A stretch of 64,000 nucleotides of DNA from Calothrix sp. PCC 6303 (lineage in GTDB: Bacteria; Cyanobacteriota; Cyanobacteriia; Cyanobacteriales; Nostocaceae), in assembly GCF_000317435.1 (NCBI RefSeq), contig NC_019751.1, forward strand, positions 4,650,001-4,714,000, in the 5' to 3' direction. The number at the start of each line of letters is the position of its first letter. Position 1 is the stretch's first letter. Below the pieces are notes generated by a model. It saw only the letters and a program-made list of their open reading frames with translations. It was not told where the DNA came from and did not search any database. Shown here piece after piece: positions 9,396 through 18,501 of the stretch. A program made the position numbers and the translations under genes.

Positions 9396-9617
9396 AACTT
9401 TTACTTATTGCTAAATTCAAGTTGAATGATTAATAAAAATTTTAGTAGATGTCTAAATGTCAATAAATTTGACATAAGTTAACAGAGATACTTTGATTTC
9501 TCAATCATCCCCCTAACTAGCCTAGCAAATAGACTTTTTACTGTGTTGTTCGGTTTTACTATATTTGATTACGCATATCCGCACCACAGAAATTCAGAAG
9601 CCAAAAGGAAACTAGTT

Positions 9618-9745
9618 AAACCTCGTCCATGATCAAAAGTGTAGTTTTGTAATTACGCAGATGCGTAAAGTCTTAAGGCATCAAACAAAAGCAACTTCAC
9701 TTCTTCGCACCAGTAAGCAGCTGGTTCTGAAAATAGACGAGGTTT
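9618..9745. ncRNA. Candidate structured RNA or fold-back element
   Basis: A 128-bp stretch in a 450-bp gap folds into a branched structure on paper. Outer stem: AAACCTCGTC (9618-9627) with GACGAGGTTT (9736-9745), 10 perfect pairs. Second stem: AAGTGTAGTT (9637-9646) with AACTTCACTT (9693-9702), 9 of 10. Inside it is a hairpin TTACGC/GCGTAA (9653-9658 and 9663-9668, loop AGAT). A further hairpin is ACCAG/CTGGT (9709-9713 and 9721-9725). Nesting of four helices in one short span is unlikely by chance but has not been tested. It has no protein-coding potential. The strand of transcription is unknown, and it could instead be a MITE-like fold-back repeat. Confidence 0.4.
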
Positions 9746-9853
9746 ATATAGTTTCTCTTTATTAATGCAATTTTTGATTATTAGCGATAAGTTTTCTTTA
9801 CACAGATGTAGAGAGAAACATGGTTTTAGCTGAGGGAAGTGCTTAACCCCTAC

Positions 9854-10048
9854 TTAAACATTGCCATACAGCCAGTCAAAAATTTGATCCAACTGAGTCA
9901 CGCTAATTAATCCATATTGCCAAAGAATCATTGGCAATATACTGAGATTTTGCTCAGAGTGGCGTAATGCCAGTAACAAATCTGACGTTGGTATTGCTAA
10001 ATCGGCTTCTAAAAATCGAACAAATTGAGCAAATCTACGGTTTTCCAT
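9854..10048 (-). CDS. DUF2949 family small protein
   Basis: The protein has 64 aa. It contains the pattern FVRFLEADLAIPTSDLLLALRH followed by LPMILWQYGLISVTQLDQIFDWL, which is the typical body of DUF2949 proteins of cyanobacteria: a short two-helix unit with conserved Trp and a QYGL.(S/T)..QL motif. No function is known for the family. It stands alone and is preceded by the structured intergenic element at 9618-9745, which lies beyond its 3' end. Confidence 0.8.
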   Translation of the reverse strand: MENRRFAQFVRFLEADLAIPTSDLLLALRHSEQNLSILPMILWQYGLISVTQLDQIFDWLYGNV

Positions 10049-10246
10049 GATTTCAACCCTGGCTCAACTAAGATATTAAAGTTACATTATCAAACGCATA
10101 AATGCTCAAGTAAAGTTAAAATGCATTTACATTTTAGAGAAATGTAGCATTTTATCAATCACTTAGACATCTACTATCAATCAGTTAACACACCACCAAG
10201 TTTGAATTGAGTTCTATCTTACAACCATCCTTTTAAAATGGAACAT

Positions 10247-11044
10247 TTAATTATTCAATCGAAAGGTATAAATATCTTTAATTGCTTGCACCCAACCATC
10301 AGAAACTGACTCTAGGATGCGATCGCCTTTCTCCTTTGTAGCAGTTGTTGCATCTCCAATTATTCCACTTTTACTAATATCTTTTGTAGTCCAAGATACA
10401 GGCAATTTTCCTTCCAAACTAATCAAGGTGGCTTCTGCATGTTCCGGAGGATACTCGGCAATAGCTTTTTCCATTTTGACCTGTTGAGGCAGCAACGACA
10501 GCATAATACTGGTTTCAGCGTCTCCGGCGTGCATTCCTTGTTGTGCTTCCTTGGGTGTGAGCAACTCTTTGGTGATATGGGGAACGCGCCAAGTAAACAG
10601 CGGAAATACTAGCAAGTCAGCATATAGAACGTGTAAATCTCGCGCTACCATTTGCATTACTTGCGGTTGTCCTCCGTGAGAATTCATTAATACGAATTTT
10701 CGGAAACCAGCACGGTAAATACTATCGCCAACTTCCATTAAAATTGATGAGAGTGTTTCTGTGCTTAAAGTGATGGTACCAGGGAAGTGGATATGCTCAT
10801 TTGACTTACCATAGTAAAGCATTGGTAATGCAAAAGCCGGGATATTGCTATCGAGTTTTGTCAATGCTTTCCCCAGTACTCCTACACCAATTGCTGCATC
10901 AACAATTAATGGTAAATGGGGACCATGTTGCTCAATTGCCCCCACTGGTTGAATAATTACAATATTCTCTTTATTTGGTAAATCCTGGATATCTGTCCAA
11001 CTCAGATAGGGAAAGTACCGTTCTGGGGGAATAAAACTGTGCAT
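10247..11044 (-). CDS. Creatininase-family amidohydrolase
   Basis: The protein has 265 aa, the usual length of the family. The metal-binding motifs are visible: QPVGAIEQHGPHLPL near residue 32 (Glu and His ligands), VDAAIGVGV right after (Asp ligand), MNSHGGQPQVM near 120 (His), and MHAGDAETSIML near 170 (Glu). Creatininase-like enzymes include creatinine amidohydrolase, MftE-type peptidases and FAPy deformylase (ArfB-like). The true substrate here is unknown, and creatinine breakdown is unlikely in this context. It is divergent from the glucokinase gene. Confidence 0.88.
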   Translation of the reverse strand: MHSFIPPERYFPYLSWTDIQDLPNKENIVIIQPVGAIEQHGPHLPLIVDAAIGVGVLGKALTKLDSNIPAFALPMLYYGKSNEHIHFPGTITLSTETLSSILMEVGDSIYRAGFRKFVLMNSHGGQPQVMQMVARDLHVLYADLLVFPLFTWRVPHITKELLTPKEAQQGMHAGDAETSIMLSLLPQQVKMEKAIAEYPPEHAEATLISLEGKLPVSWTTKDISKSGIIGDATTATKEKGDRILESVSDGWVQAIKDIYTFRLNN

Positions 11045-11171
11045 AATTTTAGGTAATGGGGGTTTTACGGCTTATTTAACCATGCTTTGGAATAACTAGG
11101 AAGGGAGTGGAAAGCCCAAAGTCATCTGTTATGAGTTACAAATATTACTATCAACTTCAGATTAATATGAG

Positions 11172-11876
11172 ATGGAAGAACATTATCAAGTGCGAACACT
11201 ATCAATTGATATTGGTGGTAGTGGGATAAAAGTGATGATTCTCGATAGTCAAGGAAATCCTTTAGGTGAGAGACTGCGCTTAGAAACCCCTCAACCTGCA
11301 ACACCGGAAGCTGTAATTAATACCATTGCCAAATTAATTGCGGAGGCAGGAGAATTTGAACGGGTATCGGTGGGTTTTCCTGGGGTGGTGCGTCGTGGAG
11401 TTGTAGAAACTGCGGCAAATCTCAATCCTAGCTGGATTGGTTTTAATTTAGCTGCTGAGTTAAGTAAGATTTTGCGGAAGCCTGTACGGGTAATTAATGA
11501 TGCTGATATGCAGGGTTTAGGTGCGATTACTGGTAAGGGTGTGGAGTTGGTGATTACCTTGGGCACTGGATTTGGTTCGGCTTTATTTTTGGATGGGAAG
11601 CTGGTACCAAATTTGGAAATGGGACATCATCGGTTTCGCAAAAACCAAACTTACGAAGAACAGTTAGGACGTGACGCTCTAAATCGGGTAGGATCTAAGA
11701 AATGGAACCGTCGGATTGAGAAAGCGATCGCGTCTTTAAATAAACTATTTAATTACGACTACCTTTACATTGGTGGTGGTGAAGCTACAAAGGTAAAAAT
11801 TCAACTTCCAGCAAATACAAAAATTATCCCCAATATTAGCGGTTTAATTGGTGGGATTGCTCTCTGGCGAGATTAG
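11172..11876 (+). CDS. ppgK: ROK-family kinase, probable polyphosphate glucokinase
   Basis: The protein has 234 aa. The phosphate-binding loop LSIDIGGSGIKVMILD lies at residues 9-24. INDADMQGLGA near 110 supplies the catalytic Asp, LGTGFGSALFLDGKLVPNLEMGHH follows, and a late IGGGEATKVK completes the ROK/actin fold. The compact length and the LVPNLEMGHH segment match polyphosphate-dependent glucokinases rather than longer ATP-dependent ROK enzymes; enzymes of this kind have been characterised from diazotrophic cyanobacteria. The expected reaction is glucose plus polyphosphate to glucose 6-phosphate. It ends 41 bp before the convergent cheR-like gene. Confidence 0.82.
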   Translation: MEEHYQVRTLSIDIGGSGIKVMILDSQGNPLGERLRLETPQPATPEAVINTIAKLIAEAGEFERVSVGFPGVVRRGVVETAANLNPSWIGFNLAAELSKILRKPVRVINDADMQGLGAITGKGVELVITLGTGFGSALFLDGKLVPNLEMGHHRFRKNQTYEEQLGRDALNRVGSKKWNRRIEKAIASLNKLFNYDYLYIGGGEATKVKIQLPANTKIIPNISGLIGGIALWRD

Positions 11877-11916
11877 CATATTCCCAAATCTCTTAACTCT
11901 CACTCACATCACAAAT

Positions 11917-12738
11917 CTAACAAATCTTACGGTAAATCTTTTCGGTTGCGTTCAAAGCTTTATAATTCTGCTCATGGGGTGTAAATCTAATAGTTTCTTG
12001 CTTTCCCAAGATCAAAATTCCAAATTTAGCTAGACTCTCGTAAAACAGGTTATGTACTCTCCCTTGGAGAGAAGTATTAAAGTAAATTAAGACATTTCTA
12101 CAAACTACGACATTAAATTCATTAAATGATGCATCTATAGCTAAATTGTGCTGTCCAAAAACAATATTCTTTTTTAACAAATCAGAAATGACAACATTAT
12201 CACCTATCACAGTATAATATTCAGAGAAAGATTTTTTTCCCCCAGCCTTGTGATAGTTTATTGTGTAATCTTGCATCAAATTCAAAGGAAGTAACCTTGC
12301 TTGAGCTTGAGCTAACAGCGTTTCATTTAAATCTGTCGCATATAATCTGCAACGGTGATATACTCCCTCTTCTTCTAATAAAATAGCCATTGAATAAACC
12401 TCTTCTCCAGTCGAGCATCCAGCGTGCCAAATCCGAATATAGGGGTAAGTTTTTAAAATGGGAATCACCTGATTCCGGAAAGCCAAATAAAAGCTAGGAT
12501 CTCGAAACATTGATGTTACATGAATCGAGAAGTTAGCTAAAAATTGCTTCCAATATTTATGATCATGTAAAACTTTATTTTGTAACTCTGATATAGTATT
12601 TAGCTCTAAATAGGTTACCAAATATCCAATTCTACGTCTGAGATGAGAACGAGCATAACTTCGGAAATCACAACCATATAATCTAAAAATTCCCTCTAAC
12701 AACAAATCTATTTCGATCTCTCCCAATTCATCGTCCAT
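11917..12738 (-). CDS. cheR: CheR-type protein-glutamate methyltransferase
   Basis: The protein has 273 aa. The N-terminal helical CheR domain (DLLLEGIFRLYGCDFRSYARSHLRRRI) is followed by the catalytic domain with IRIWHAGCSTGEEVYSMAI near residue 98 (SAM-binding), LYATDLNETLLAQA, and VVCRNVLIYFN near 212. The family methylates glutamates of chemoreceptors. Lacking TPR or receptor domains nearby, this copy probably works with the hybrid kinase just upstream: its start is only 6 bp after that gene's stop, so they share a transcript. Kinase-CheR pairs of this type are common in cyanobacteria and are thought to tune signalling rather than flagellar taxis. Confidence 0.88.
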   Translation of the reverse strand: MDDELGEIEIDLLLEGIFRLYGCDFRSYARSHLRRRIGYLVTYLELNTISELQNKVLHDHKYWKQFLANFSIHVTSMFRDPSFYLAFRNQVIPILKTYPYIRIWHAGCSTGEEVYSMAILLEEEGVYHRCRLYATDLNETLLAQAQARLLPLNLMQDYTINYHKAGGKKSFSEYYTVIGDNVVISDLLKKNIVFGQHNLAIDASFNEFNVVVCRNVLIYFNTSLQGRVHNLFYESLAKFGILILGKQETIRFTPHEQNYKALNATEKIYRKIC

Positions 12739-12744
12739 TCTCCA

Positions 12745-15700
12745 TTACCTTTGATATAACCAAACACGCAATAGCGAAATTAATTGTTCAATATCAACAG
12801 GTTTAGTAATGTAATCTGATGCACCAGCTTCTAAACATTTTTCTCTATCACCTGGCATTGCTTTTGCAGTCAGGGCAATAATGGGTAAAGTTTGAAATTG
12901 CTGCTTCTGTCTTAATTGACGTGTAGTTTCATAACCATCCATTTCTGGCATCATCACATCCATTAAAACAATATTCACGTCTGGGTTATTAGTCAAAACT
13001 TCTATTCCTTCTCGACCATTTTCTGCATATAATACTTGCATTTGATAGCGTTCTAAAACACTTGTTAGAGCAAAAATATTACGCATATCATCATCAATAA
13101 TCAAGATTTTCTTGTCAGTCAAAGTAGAATCATTCGCTTGTACTTGTTTAATGATGTTTTGTTTGGGTACTGGTAAATGTGCTTGTACACGATGCAAAAA
13201 TAAAGCCGTTTCATCTAGTAATCTTTCGGGAGAACGTACATCTTTAATAATTATTGTTTCAGCCATGCGTTTTAGTTGAGTTTCTTGTGTTTTAGAAATC
13301 TCTCTGCCTGTATAAATAATTATGGGCAATGCTTCACCGTTTTCCTTCTCCTTAATTTGCTCAATTAATTGCAAGTCCTCTATATCACTTAGCCCTAAAT
13401 CCAGTACCATGCAATCAAAAGCTTCATTAGTAATTTCAATCAGCGCTTGCTGTCCAGTTTCAACTGCTGTAATTACCACATCATTACCACCAATTAATTC
13501 GATGATACTTTGTCTTTGAGTTGGATCATCTTCCACAACTAATAGTTTTTTAACTGGACGTTCAATAAAGCTTTTAATCTTAACTAAATTATCACTAATT
13601 TGTGCCATGGAAATGGGTTTTTGCAAATATCCATAAGCACCAAACTCTAAACTACGTTGTTTTTCTTCGCTAACAGTCATCACATTTACAGGTATGTGAC
13701 GAGTTTTGGAATCATGTTTTAATCTATCAAGTACAGTCCAACCATCTATCCCTGATAATCCAATATCTAGGAAAATAGCACTTGCTTGAAATTGCTGGGC
13801 AAATTTTAAACCATCACTACCATTTTGGGCATGAATACATTGAAAACCATACTGTCTAGCTGTGTCAATGAGAATCTTCGCAAAATTAATATCATCTTCA
13901 ATGATTAATAAACTTAACTTCTGAGATTGGAAATTATTGCGGTCATCTTGAATAGATGGTCTAATAATATTAATAATTGAATCTTGATTTCGAGACATTA
14001 AATCTTGATTAGTTGTAACTAATTCTTGATTTGAGACTTCTAAACTCTGAGGAAGTAATGGCAAATAGAAAGTGAAAGTACTTCCCACTCCTAACTGACT
14101 TTCTAAAGTTATTTCTCCCCCAAATAATCGAGCGATTTCACGACTGATTGATAAACCTAAACCAGTACCACCATATTTACGGCTGGTACTACCATCAGCT
14201 TGCTGAAAAGCTTCAAAAATTATTTTTTGTTTTTCTACAGGGATACCAACACCTGTATCTTTAATCGCAAAAGAAATAACCTTATCTGCACTATTTAATT
14301 TTCCTTGTTGAGGATTCCATCCTTGAGTAGCTAGATTCACAATTAAACTTACTTCTCCATTTTCGGTAAATTTAAAAGCATTTCCTAGCAAATTAATTAA
14401 TATCTGTTGTAACCTTTTAACATCGGTATTGATGAATGGTGGCAAATTAGGATCTAAACTGATTGAAAAATCTACATTTTTATTTTGAGCAACTTGGGTA
14501 AAAATCCGCTCTAAGTTATCTTCAATTTGATTCAAATTAAAAGATTGCAACTCTAATGACAATGTTCCAGATTCAATTTTTGCTAGATCCAAAATATCAT
14601 TGATCAGTTCTAAGAGTTCAGTTCCTGCACTATATATGGTTTGACTATATTCAACTTGTTTAGGAGTTAAATTATCCTGGTTATTATCACTTAATAACTT
14701 AGCCAAAATCAATAGACTATTTAACGGTGTCCGTAATTCGTGGGACATATTCGCTAAAAATTCTGACTTGTATTGAGACGAACGTTGTAATTGAAGTGCT
14801 TGCTCTTCTAAAGATATCTTTGCTACTTCTAATGCACTATTTTTACCTTCAACCTCTTTTTTCTGTAAAACTAAAAGTTGTGCTTTCTCCTCCAATTCTT
14901 CATTCAATTGCTGCAATTCTTCATTTGATTGCTGTAATTCTTGTTGCTGCTGTCTTAAAAGTTCTCCCGATTGTTGAAGGGTATTAGTTTGATCTCCTAA
15001 AAGCTGGTTAGCATTTTGGAGTTCTTGTTGTCGAAGTTGTAGCTGTTGGGTTAAAGCTTGGGACTCTTGAAGTAATTCCTGGGTACGCTTGTCAGACGCG
15101 ATCGCATTTAGTACTATACCCATTGTTTCCGTTACTTCGTCTAAAAACAACAGTTCCATTTCCCCAAAACTCTGAAATGAAGCTAATTCCAGTACTGCTA
15201 TTACTTCATTCTCAAATAATACTGGTGAAACAACTATATTTACAGGTTTAGCAGCACCCAAACCCGAATTTATCTGAATATAATCATCTGGAACATCAGT
15301 CAGGATAATTTTTTGCTTCTCCAAGGCACATTGTCCAACTAAACCCTCACCAAATGCAAACTGATTTCCTAAGTTTTTTCGCTTCTGATACGCATAGCTA
15401 CCCATCAATTTTAGGACTTTTTCCCCATCCACCACACTAACTGCGTAGAAAACACCTAATTGAGCGCTGACAACAGTGACAAGTTCCTTTAGAATTATCC
15501 TAGCAACAGTCTCTAACTGACGCTCACCTTGTAAAATTTGAGTAAATCTTGCTTGATTTGACTTTAGCCAATTCTGTTCCTGATTTCTTTGCGTTGTTTC
15601 CCTCAGATTGTTAATCATAAGATTAAAAATCTGCTTTAATTTGCCAATCTCATCACGACGACCATCTACTGACATTTTTACAGATAAATCTCCTGCTGCC

Positions 15701-16371
15701 AACTTTTTAGTAGCTGCATAAATCTCAGACAGCGGATCAGAAATATCTCGATTTAGATAAATACCAATTAAAATTAATAATAGAAAGGCTGAAGGAATTC
15801 CAAATATAATTGTATTAAGCGCTCGTCTAGTAGCAACTTCTGTTTTTTGCGTTCGGCTTTTTAATAATTGATTTTCTTCTAACTCCATTTCTCCCAGTAT
15901 CTGGCGAATTTTATCTGTTAAGGCTCTACCTTCATCTGTTTGTATTGATCTTTTAACTGATTCAAACCCTTCAGTCTCTAAAATTGAAATTCTATTTTTA
16001 ATTACATCTAATCTTTTATTAATAATTGGTTCTAAAGCCTCAGATCTTCGCTGTTGATTTTTATTATCTTCAGTTATTTTTTTGAGGTCTTCAATACTCT
16101 TATTAATCAGTGGTAGTGAATTTTCATAAGCTTCTAGAGTCCTTTTTTCATTTGTAATCAAATAACCCCGTTGAGATACCTCAGCATCATTGATTTGAGA
16201 AACTAATTTTTGTATCTGTATTATGACTTGATAGGTGTGGGCTTGTAATTTAGAATTTTCAATTAAATTATATGTAGCTTGATAGGCAACAATTCCTAAA
16301 CCCGTGAGTACCGACAAAGCTACAGCAAAACTAATACCTATTTTCGTCCCAATCCTAAAATTACCCAACAT
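12745..16371 (-). CDS. CHASE3-HAMP-GAF hybrid histidine kinase with three receiver domains
   Basis: The protein has 1208 aa. In order: an N-terminal membrane helix (residues 10-32), a CHASE3-like sensor with VSQRGYLITNEKRTLEAYE, a second membrane helix near 187-207, and HAMP (about 210-262). Then come GAF (about 275-430) and a Gln-rich coiled coil (435-535). The HisKA domain has its phospho-accepting His near 545 (NMSHELRTPLN). The HATPase follows, with N, G1 and G2 boxes (LINLLGNAFKFTENG, DTGVGIP, GGTGLGLSIS). Three receivers close the protein, with Asp in FLDIGLSGIDGW, VLDLGLSDIED and LMDVMMPEMDGY. All catalytic boxes look intact. The signal it senses is unknown. It is cotranscribed with the CheR-like gene 6 bp downstream. 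Confidence 0.92.
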   Translation of the reverse strand: MLGNFRIGTKIGISFAVALSVLTGLGIVAYQATYNLIENSKLQAHTYQVIIQIQKLVSQINDAEVSQRGYLITNEKRTLEAYENSLPLINKSIEDLKKITEDNKNQQRRSEALEPIINKRLDVIKNRISILETEGFESVKRSIQTDEGRALTDKIRQILGEMELEENQLLKSRTQKTEVATRRALNTIIFGIPSAFLLLILIGIYLNRDISDPLSEIYAATKKLAAGDLSVKMSVDGRRDEIGKLKQIFNLMINNLRETTQRNQEQNWLKSNQARFTQILQGERQLETVARIILKELVTVVSAQLGVFYAVSVVDGEKVLKLMGSYAYQKRKNLGNQFAFGEGLVGQCALEKQKIILTDVPDDYIQINSGLGAAKPVNIVVSPVLFENEVIAVLELASFQSFGEMELLFLDEVTETMGIVLNAIASDKRTQELLQESQALTQQLQLRQQELQNANQLLGDQTNTLQQSGELLRQQQQELQQSNEELQQLNEELEEKAQLLVLQKKEVEGKNSALEVAKISLEEQALQLQRSSQYKSEFLANMSHELRTPLNSLLILAKLLSDNNQDNLTPKQVEYSQTIYSAGTELLELINDILDLAKIESGTLSLELQSFNLNQIEDNLERIFTQVAQNKNVDFSISLDPNLPPFINTDVKRLQQILINLLGNAFKFTENGEVSLIVNLATQGWNPQQGKLNSADKVISFAIKDTGVGIPVEKQKIIFEAFQQADGSTSRKYGGTGLGLSISREIARLFGGEITLESQLGVGSTFTFYLPLLPQSLEVSNQELVTTNQDLMSRNQDSIINIIRPSIQDDRNNFQSQKLSLLIIEDDINFAKILIDTARQYGFQCIHAQNGSDGLKFAQQFQASAIFLDIGLSGIDGWTVLDRLKHDSKTRHIPVNVMTVSEEKQRSLEFGAYGYLQKPISMAQISDNLVKIKSFIERPVKKLLVVEDDPTQRQSIIELIGGNDVVITAVETGQQALIEITNEAFDCMVLDLGLSDIEDLQLIEQIKEKENGEALPIIIYTGREISKTQETQLKRMAETIIIKDVRSPERLLDETALFLHRVQAHLPVPKQNIIKQVQANDSTLTDKKILIIDDDMRNIFALTSVLERYQMQVLYAENGREGIEVLTNNPDVNIVLMDVMMPEMDGYETTRQLRQKQQFQTLPIIALTAKAMPGDREKCLEAGASDYITKPVDIEQLISLLRVWLYQR

Positions 16372-16498
16372 ATAAATTACTGAGTATAATTATTTATAAA
16401 TTATCTTAAGTATAATACTAATTATGAGCATAAATTGCCAAAGATATAATTTCTTTAAACTTAAAAAATATTCAGGGTTTAATTTCCCAGTAATCAAG

Positions 16499-16546
16499 GA
16501 CGGCAGGATGTTTCCTCCCGTCGGATGACCCCGCAAAGCTGCCTTG
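16499..16546. other. Hairpin with an alternative pairing
   Basis: GACGGCAGGA (16499-16508) pairs with TCCTCCCGTC (16513-16522), one mismatch, loop TGTT. The same left arm can instead pair with CTGCCTTG (16539-16546) through CAAGG..GGCAG starting at 16495. The two folds exclude each other. The element lies upstream of the hybrid kinase gene, in a 500-bp gap without other recognisable features apart from the hairpin at 16801-16838. Confidence 0.35.
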
Positions 16547-16800
16547 TTAAATCAGCATTATAAAACATACTCATTACTCATTACTTATTTTTAAACCTCA
16601 TCTTTGTTCAAATTGACGGAGGTTTACATCATAATCTATCTGATATTAATTAATAATCTGTTACAAATCATGCTCCATTTAGGAATTTATATCTTTAGAG
16701 GTAAAAATTCTATATCATGGTCTTATAAATTACAAACTTAATTATTTCTGTCGGTAGTTGACAAAGTTTTGATTTTAAGTGCTAATTTGCTCCAAATTAA

Positions 16801-16838
16801 ATATCCCCGATTTCTCAAACCAGGAAATTCGGGGATAT
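16801..16838. repeat. Palindromic repeat (ATCCCCGA...TCGGGGAT type)
   Basis: Arms ATATCCCCGA (16801-16810) and TCGGGGATAT (16829-16838) are perfect. The element sits 36 bp beyond the stop of the amidase gene, so it may end that transcript, although no T-run follows. A relative lies at 26968-27000; such CCCCGA hairpins are common dispersed repeats in filamentous cyanobacteria. Confidence 0.65.
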
Positions 16839-16873
16839 GATATATGTATGTAAACTAAAGTGAAAAGTTATCT

Positions 16874-17815
16874 TTAGCCAATCAACTTTTGCCAACTAAA
16901 TGCACCAACGATTCCATCAGCTAATAAACCATTTTGCCGCTGAAACTTTTTAACTGCTTCCTCTGTTTGGGGACCATAAACACCATCAATTGGTACATTG
17001 ACACGATATTGTAAATATCGCATAACTGGACCTCCAGCATGATTTGGTCGAATAATTCTTTTGGCTAAAATTTGGTTAATTGCATTCCAGGTTGTCGCAC
17101 CAACAATTCCTGTAGCTTGCAATCCTAAGATAGTTTGTAATTTTTCTGCGGCTGTCTTGGTTTCTGCATCGTTAATATTATTTTCAATTAGCACTTTACC
17201 ACTCTTACTGGTAATTTTGAGTCTATTTAATGCCCTTTGTAAACGCAGAATAGAAGTGTCAACATTATCTTCTTCATCAGGGATTGGTTTTACTGCTTGC
17301 TCAGGTAATTTCCCGGTTAAACCCTTAACAATTGCATTTGCTGAATTCTCTGGATTATAGAGTTTCATATCCTTCTGCGAATCGATAAAGCAACATTCTA
17401 CTAAAATTGCAGTCATTTCAGTGTTCCGCAGCACAAACAAGTGAGAACCATTTTTGACCCCACGGTTAAAAAAACCTAGTCTCACAAATTCATCTAATAC
17501 ATTTTTAGCAATTTTTCTTCCTTTCTCCCCAACTGCAAAGATTTCAGTTCCATTAGCTTGCCGATTAAATGCATTAAAGTGAATGGAGACATATGTTTCA
17601 ACTTTACTAGAATTAGCTCTCGCACATCTAGCAGTTAATGAGTCTTTAACTGTACTTGCTCTACTTGGTTTGCATTCGATAACTTCATGTCCTAATGCTC
17701 TTAATTTAGAAATAACACGATTACCCACATCTAAAGTCAAATTATCTTCAAATTTTATCCCCCTTGCACCTGTATCTGGAGGACAATTATGTCCAATATC
17801 GATTCCATATCTCAT
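16874..17815 (-). CDS. N-acetylmuramoyl-L-alanine amidase with two peptidoglycan-binding domains
   Basis: The protein has 313 aa from the ATG at 17815, which has AAGG a few bases upstream; a GTG at 17824 overlaps that site and is less likely. The N-terminal Amidase_3 domain starts at once (RYGIDIGHNCPPDTGA) and has the zinc and catalytic residues in GIDIGHN, the Glu in the first helix region, VSIHFNA near 78 and ILVECCFID near 139. Two PG_binding_1 domains follow (about 190-240 and 245-313, GIVGATTWNAI and DGIVGAFSWQKL). No signal peptide is seen, so export must use another route or the enzyme acts in another setting such as lysis. Cleaves the amide bond between MurNAc and the peptide stem. 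Confidence 0.9.
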   Translation of the reverse strand: MRYGIDIGHNCPPDTGARGIKFEDNLTLDVGNRVISKLRALGHEVIECKPSRASTVKDSLTARCARANSSKVETYVSIHFNAFNRQANGTEIFAVGEKGRKIAKNVLDEFVRLGFFNRGVKNGSHLFVLRNTEMTAILVECCFIDSQKDMKLYNPENSANAIVKGLTGKLPEQAVKPIPDEEDNVDTSILRLQRALNRLKITSKSGKVLIENNINDAETKTAAEKLQTILGLQATGIVGATTWNAINQILAKRIIRPNHAGGPVMRYLQYRVNVPIDGVYGPQTEEAVKKFQRQNGLLADGIVGAFSWQKLIG

Positions 17816-18501
17816 AATTAACACCTTGGTTCTTCTCTGAATCTTATCTAGTGAATAGTCGCAAATTATTCCAATAAATCCTCTTCAAAGTTTTGCTTGC
17901 GACTATTTACATATACCAAATAAAGCTTAACTTTGATTAAATGATGATCAGTTTACTCAAGTTTAGCCATTGCCAAAATTATAAATTCATATTGATTTTT
18001 TTAACATTTTGTGTTTCCAGAAAAATTTGTCACTCATTAGAGAAATCTAAGTAATCTATGTGTAAGCTAATATACTTTTAGAGATTAGTAAGGTTTTGAG
18101 CCAAGATTAAATAAAATCCGTTCATCTCACAAAATACTCAAGAACATGGTTTAAAATTATACATTGATATTCATTCCGACTTAAATCAGCAAAATAAAAT
18201 ATTAGTATCAAACATACGATCTTTGATCTTTTTTTCTTGATGCTAAAACCCGCCAAACCTTACTTATATCTGCTTAAATGCTTATTTTTTGCTCATGAGG
18301 ATGATCAAAAATCTTTGTAAATTATATGACAATAATTTATATATGCTAGCAATTTGAGAGCTTTGCTAATAAAGTAGCAATTGTTCTAATGAGAGCATCT
18401 TGATCTGCTATTGAGTTGATTTTTAGCTAAATAGTTTTGATCGTGGTGTTTTCTAAGTTTTATTTGATACTTAGCGAATATAGTTATATAGGGTAAAAGA
18501 T
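17816..18501. other. AT-rich intergenic region between divergent genes
   Basis: About 690 bp separate the amidase and the GDSL hydrolase, which are transcribed away from each other. I see no gene, strong hairpin or recognisable operator. Promoters for both flanking genes are expected here. Confidence 0.5.
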
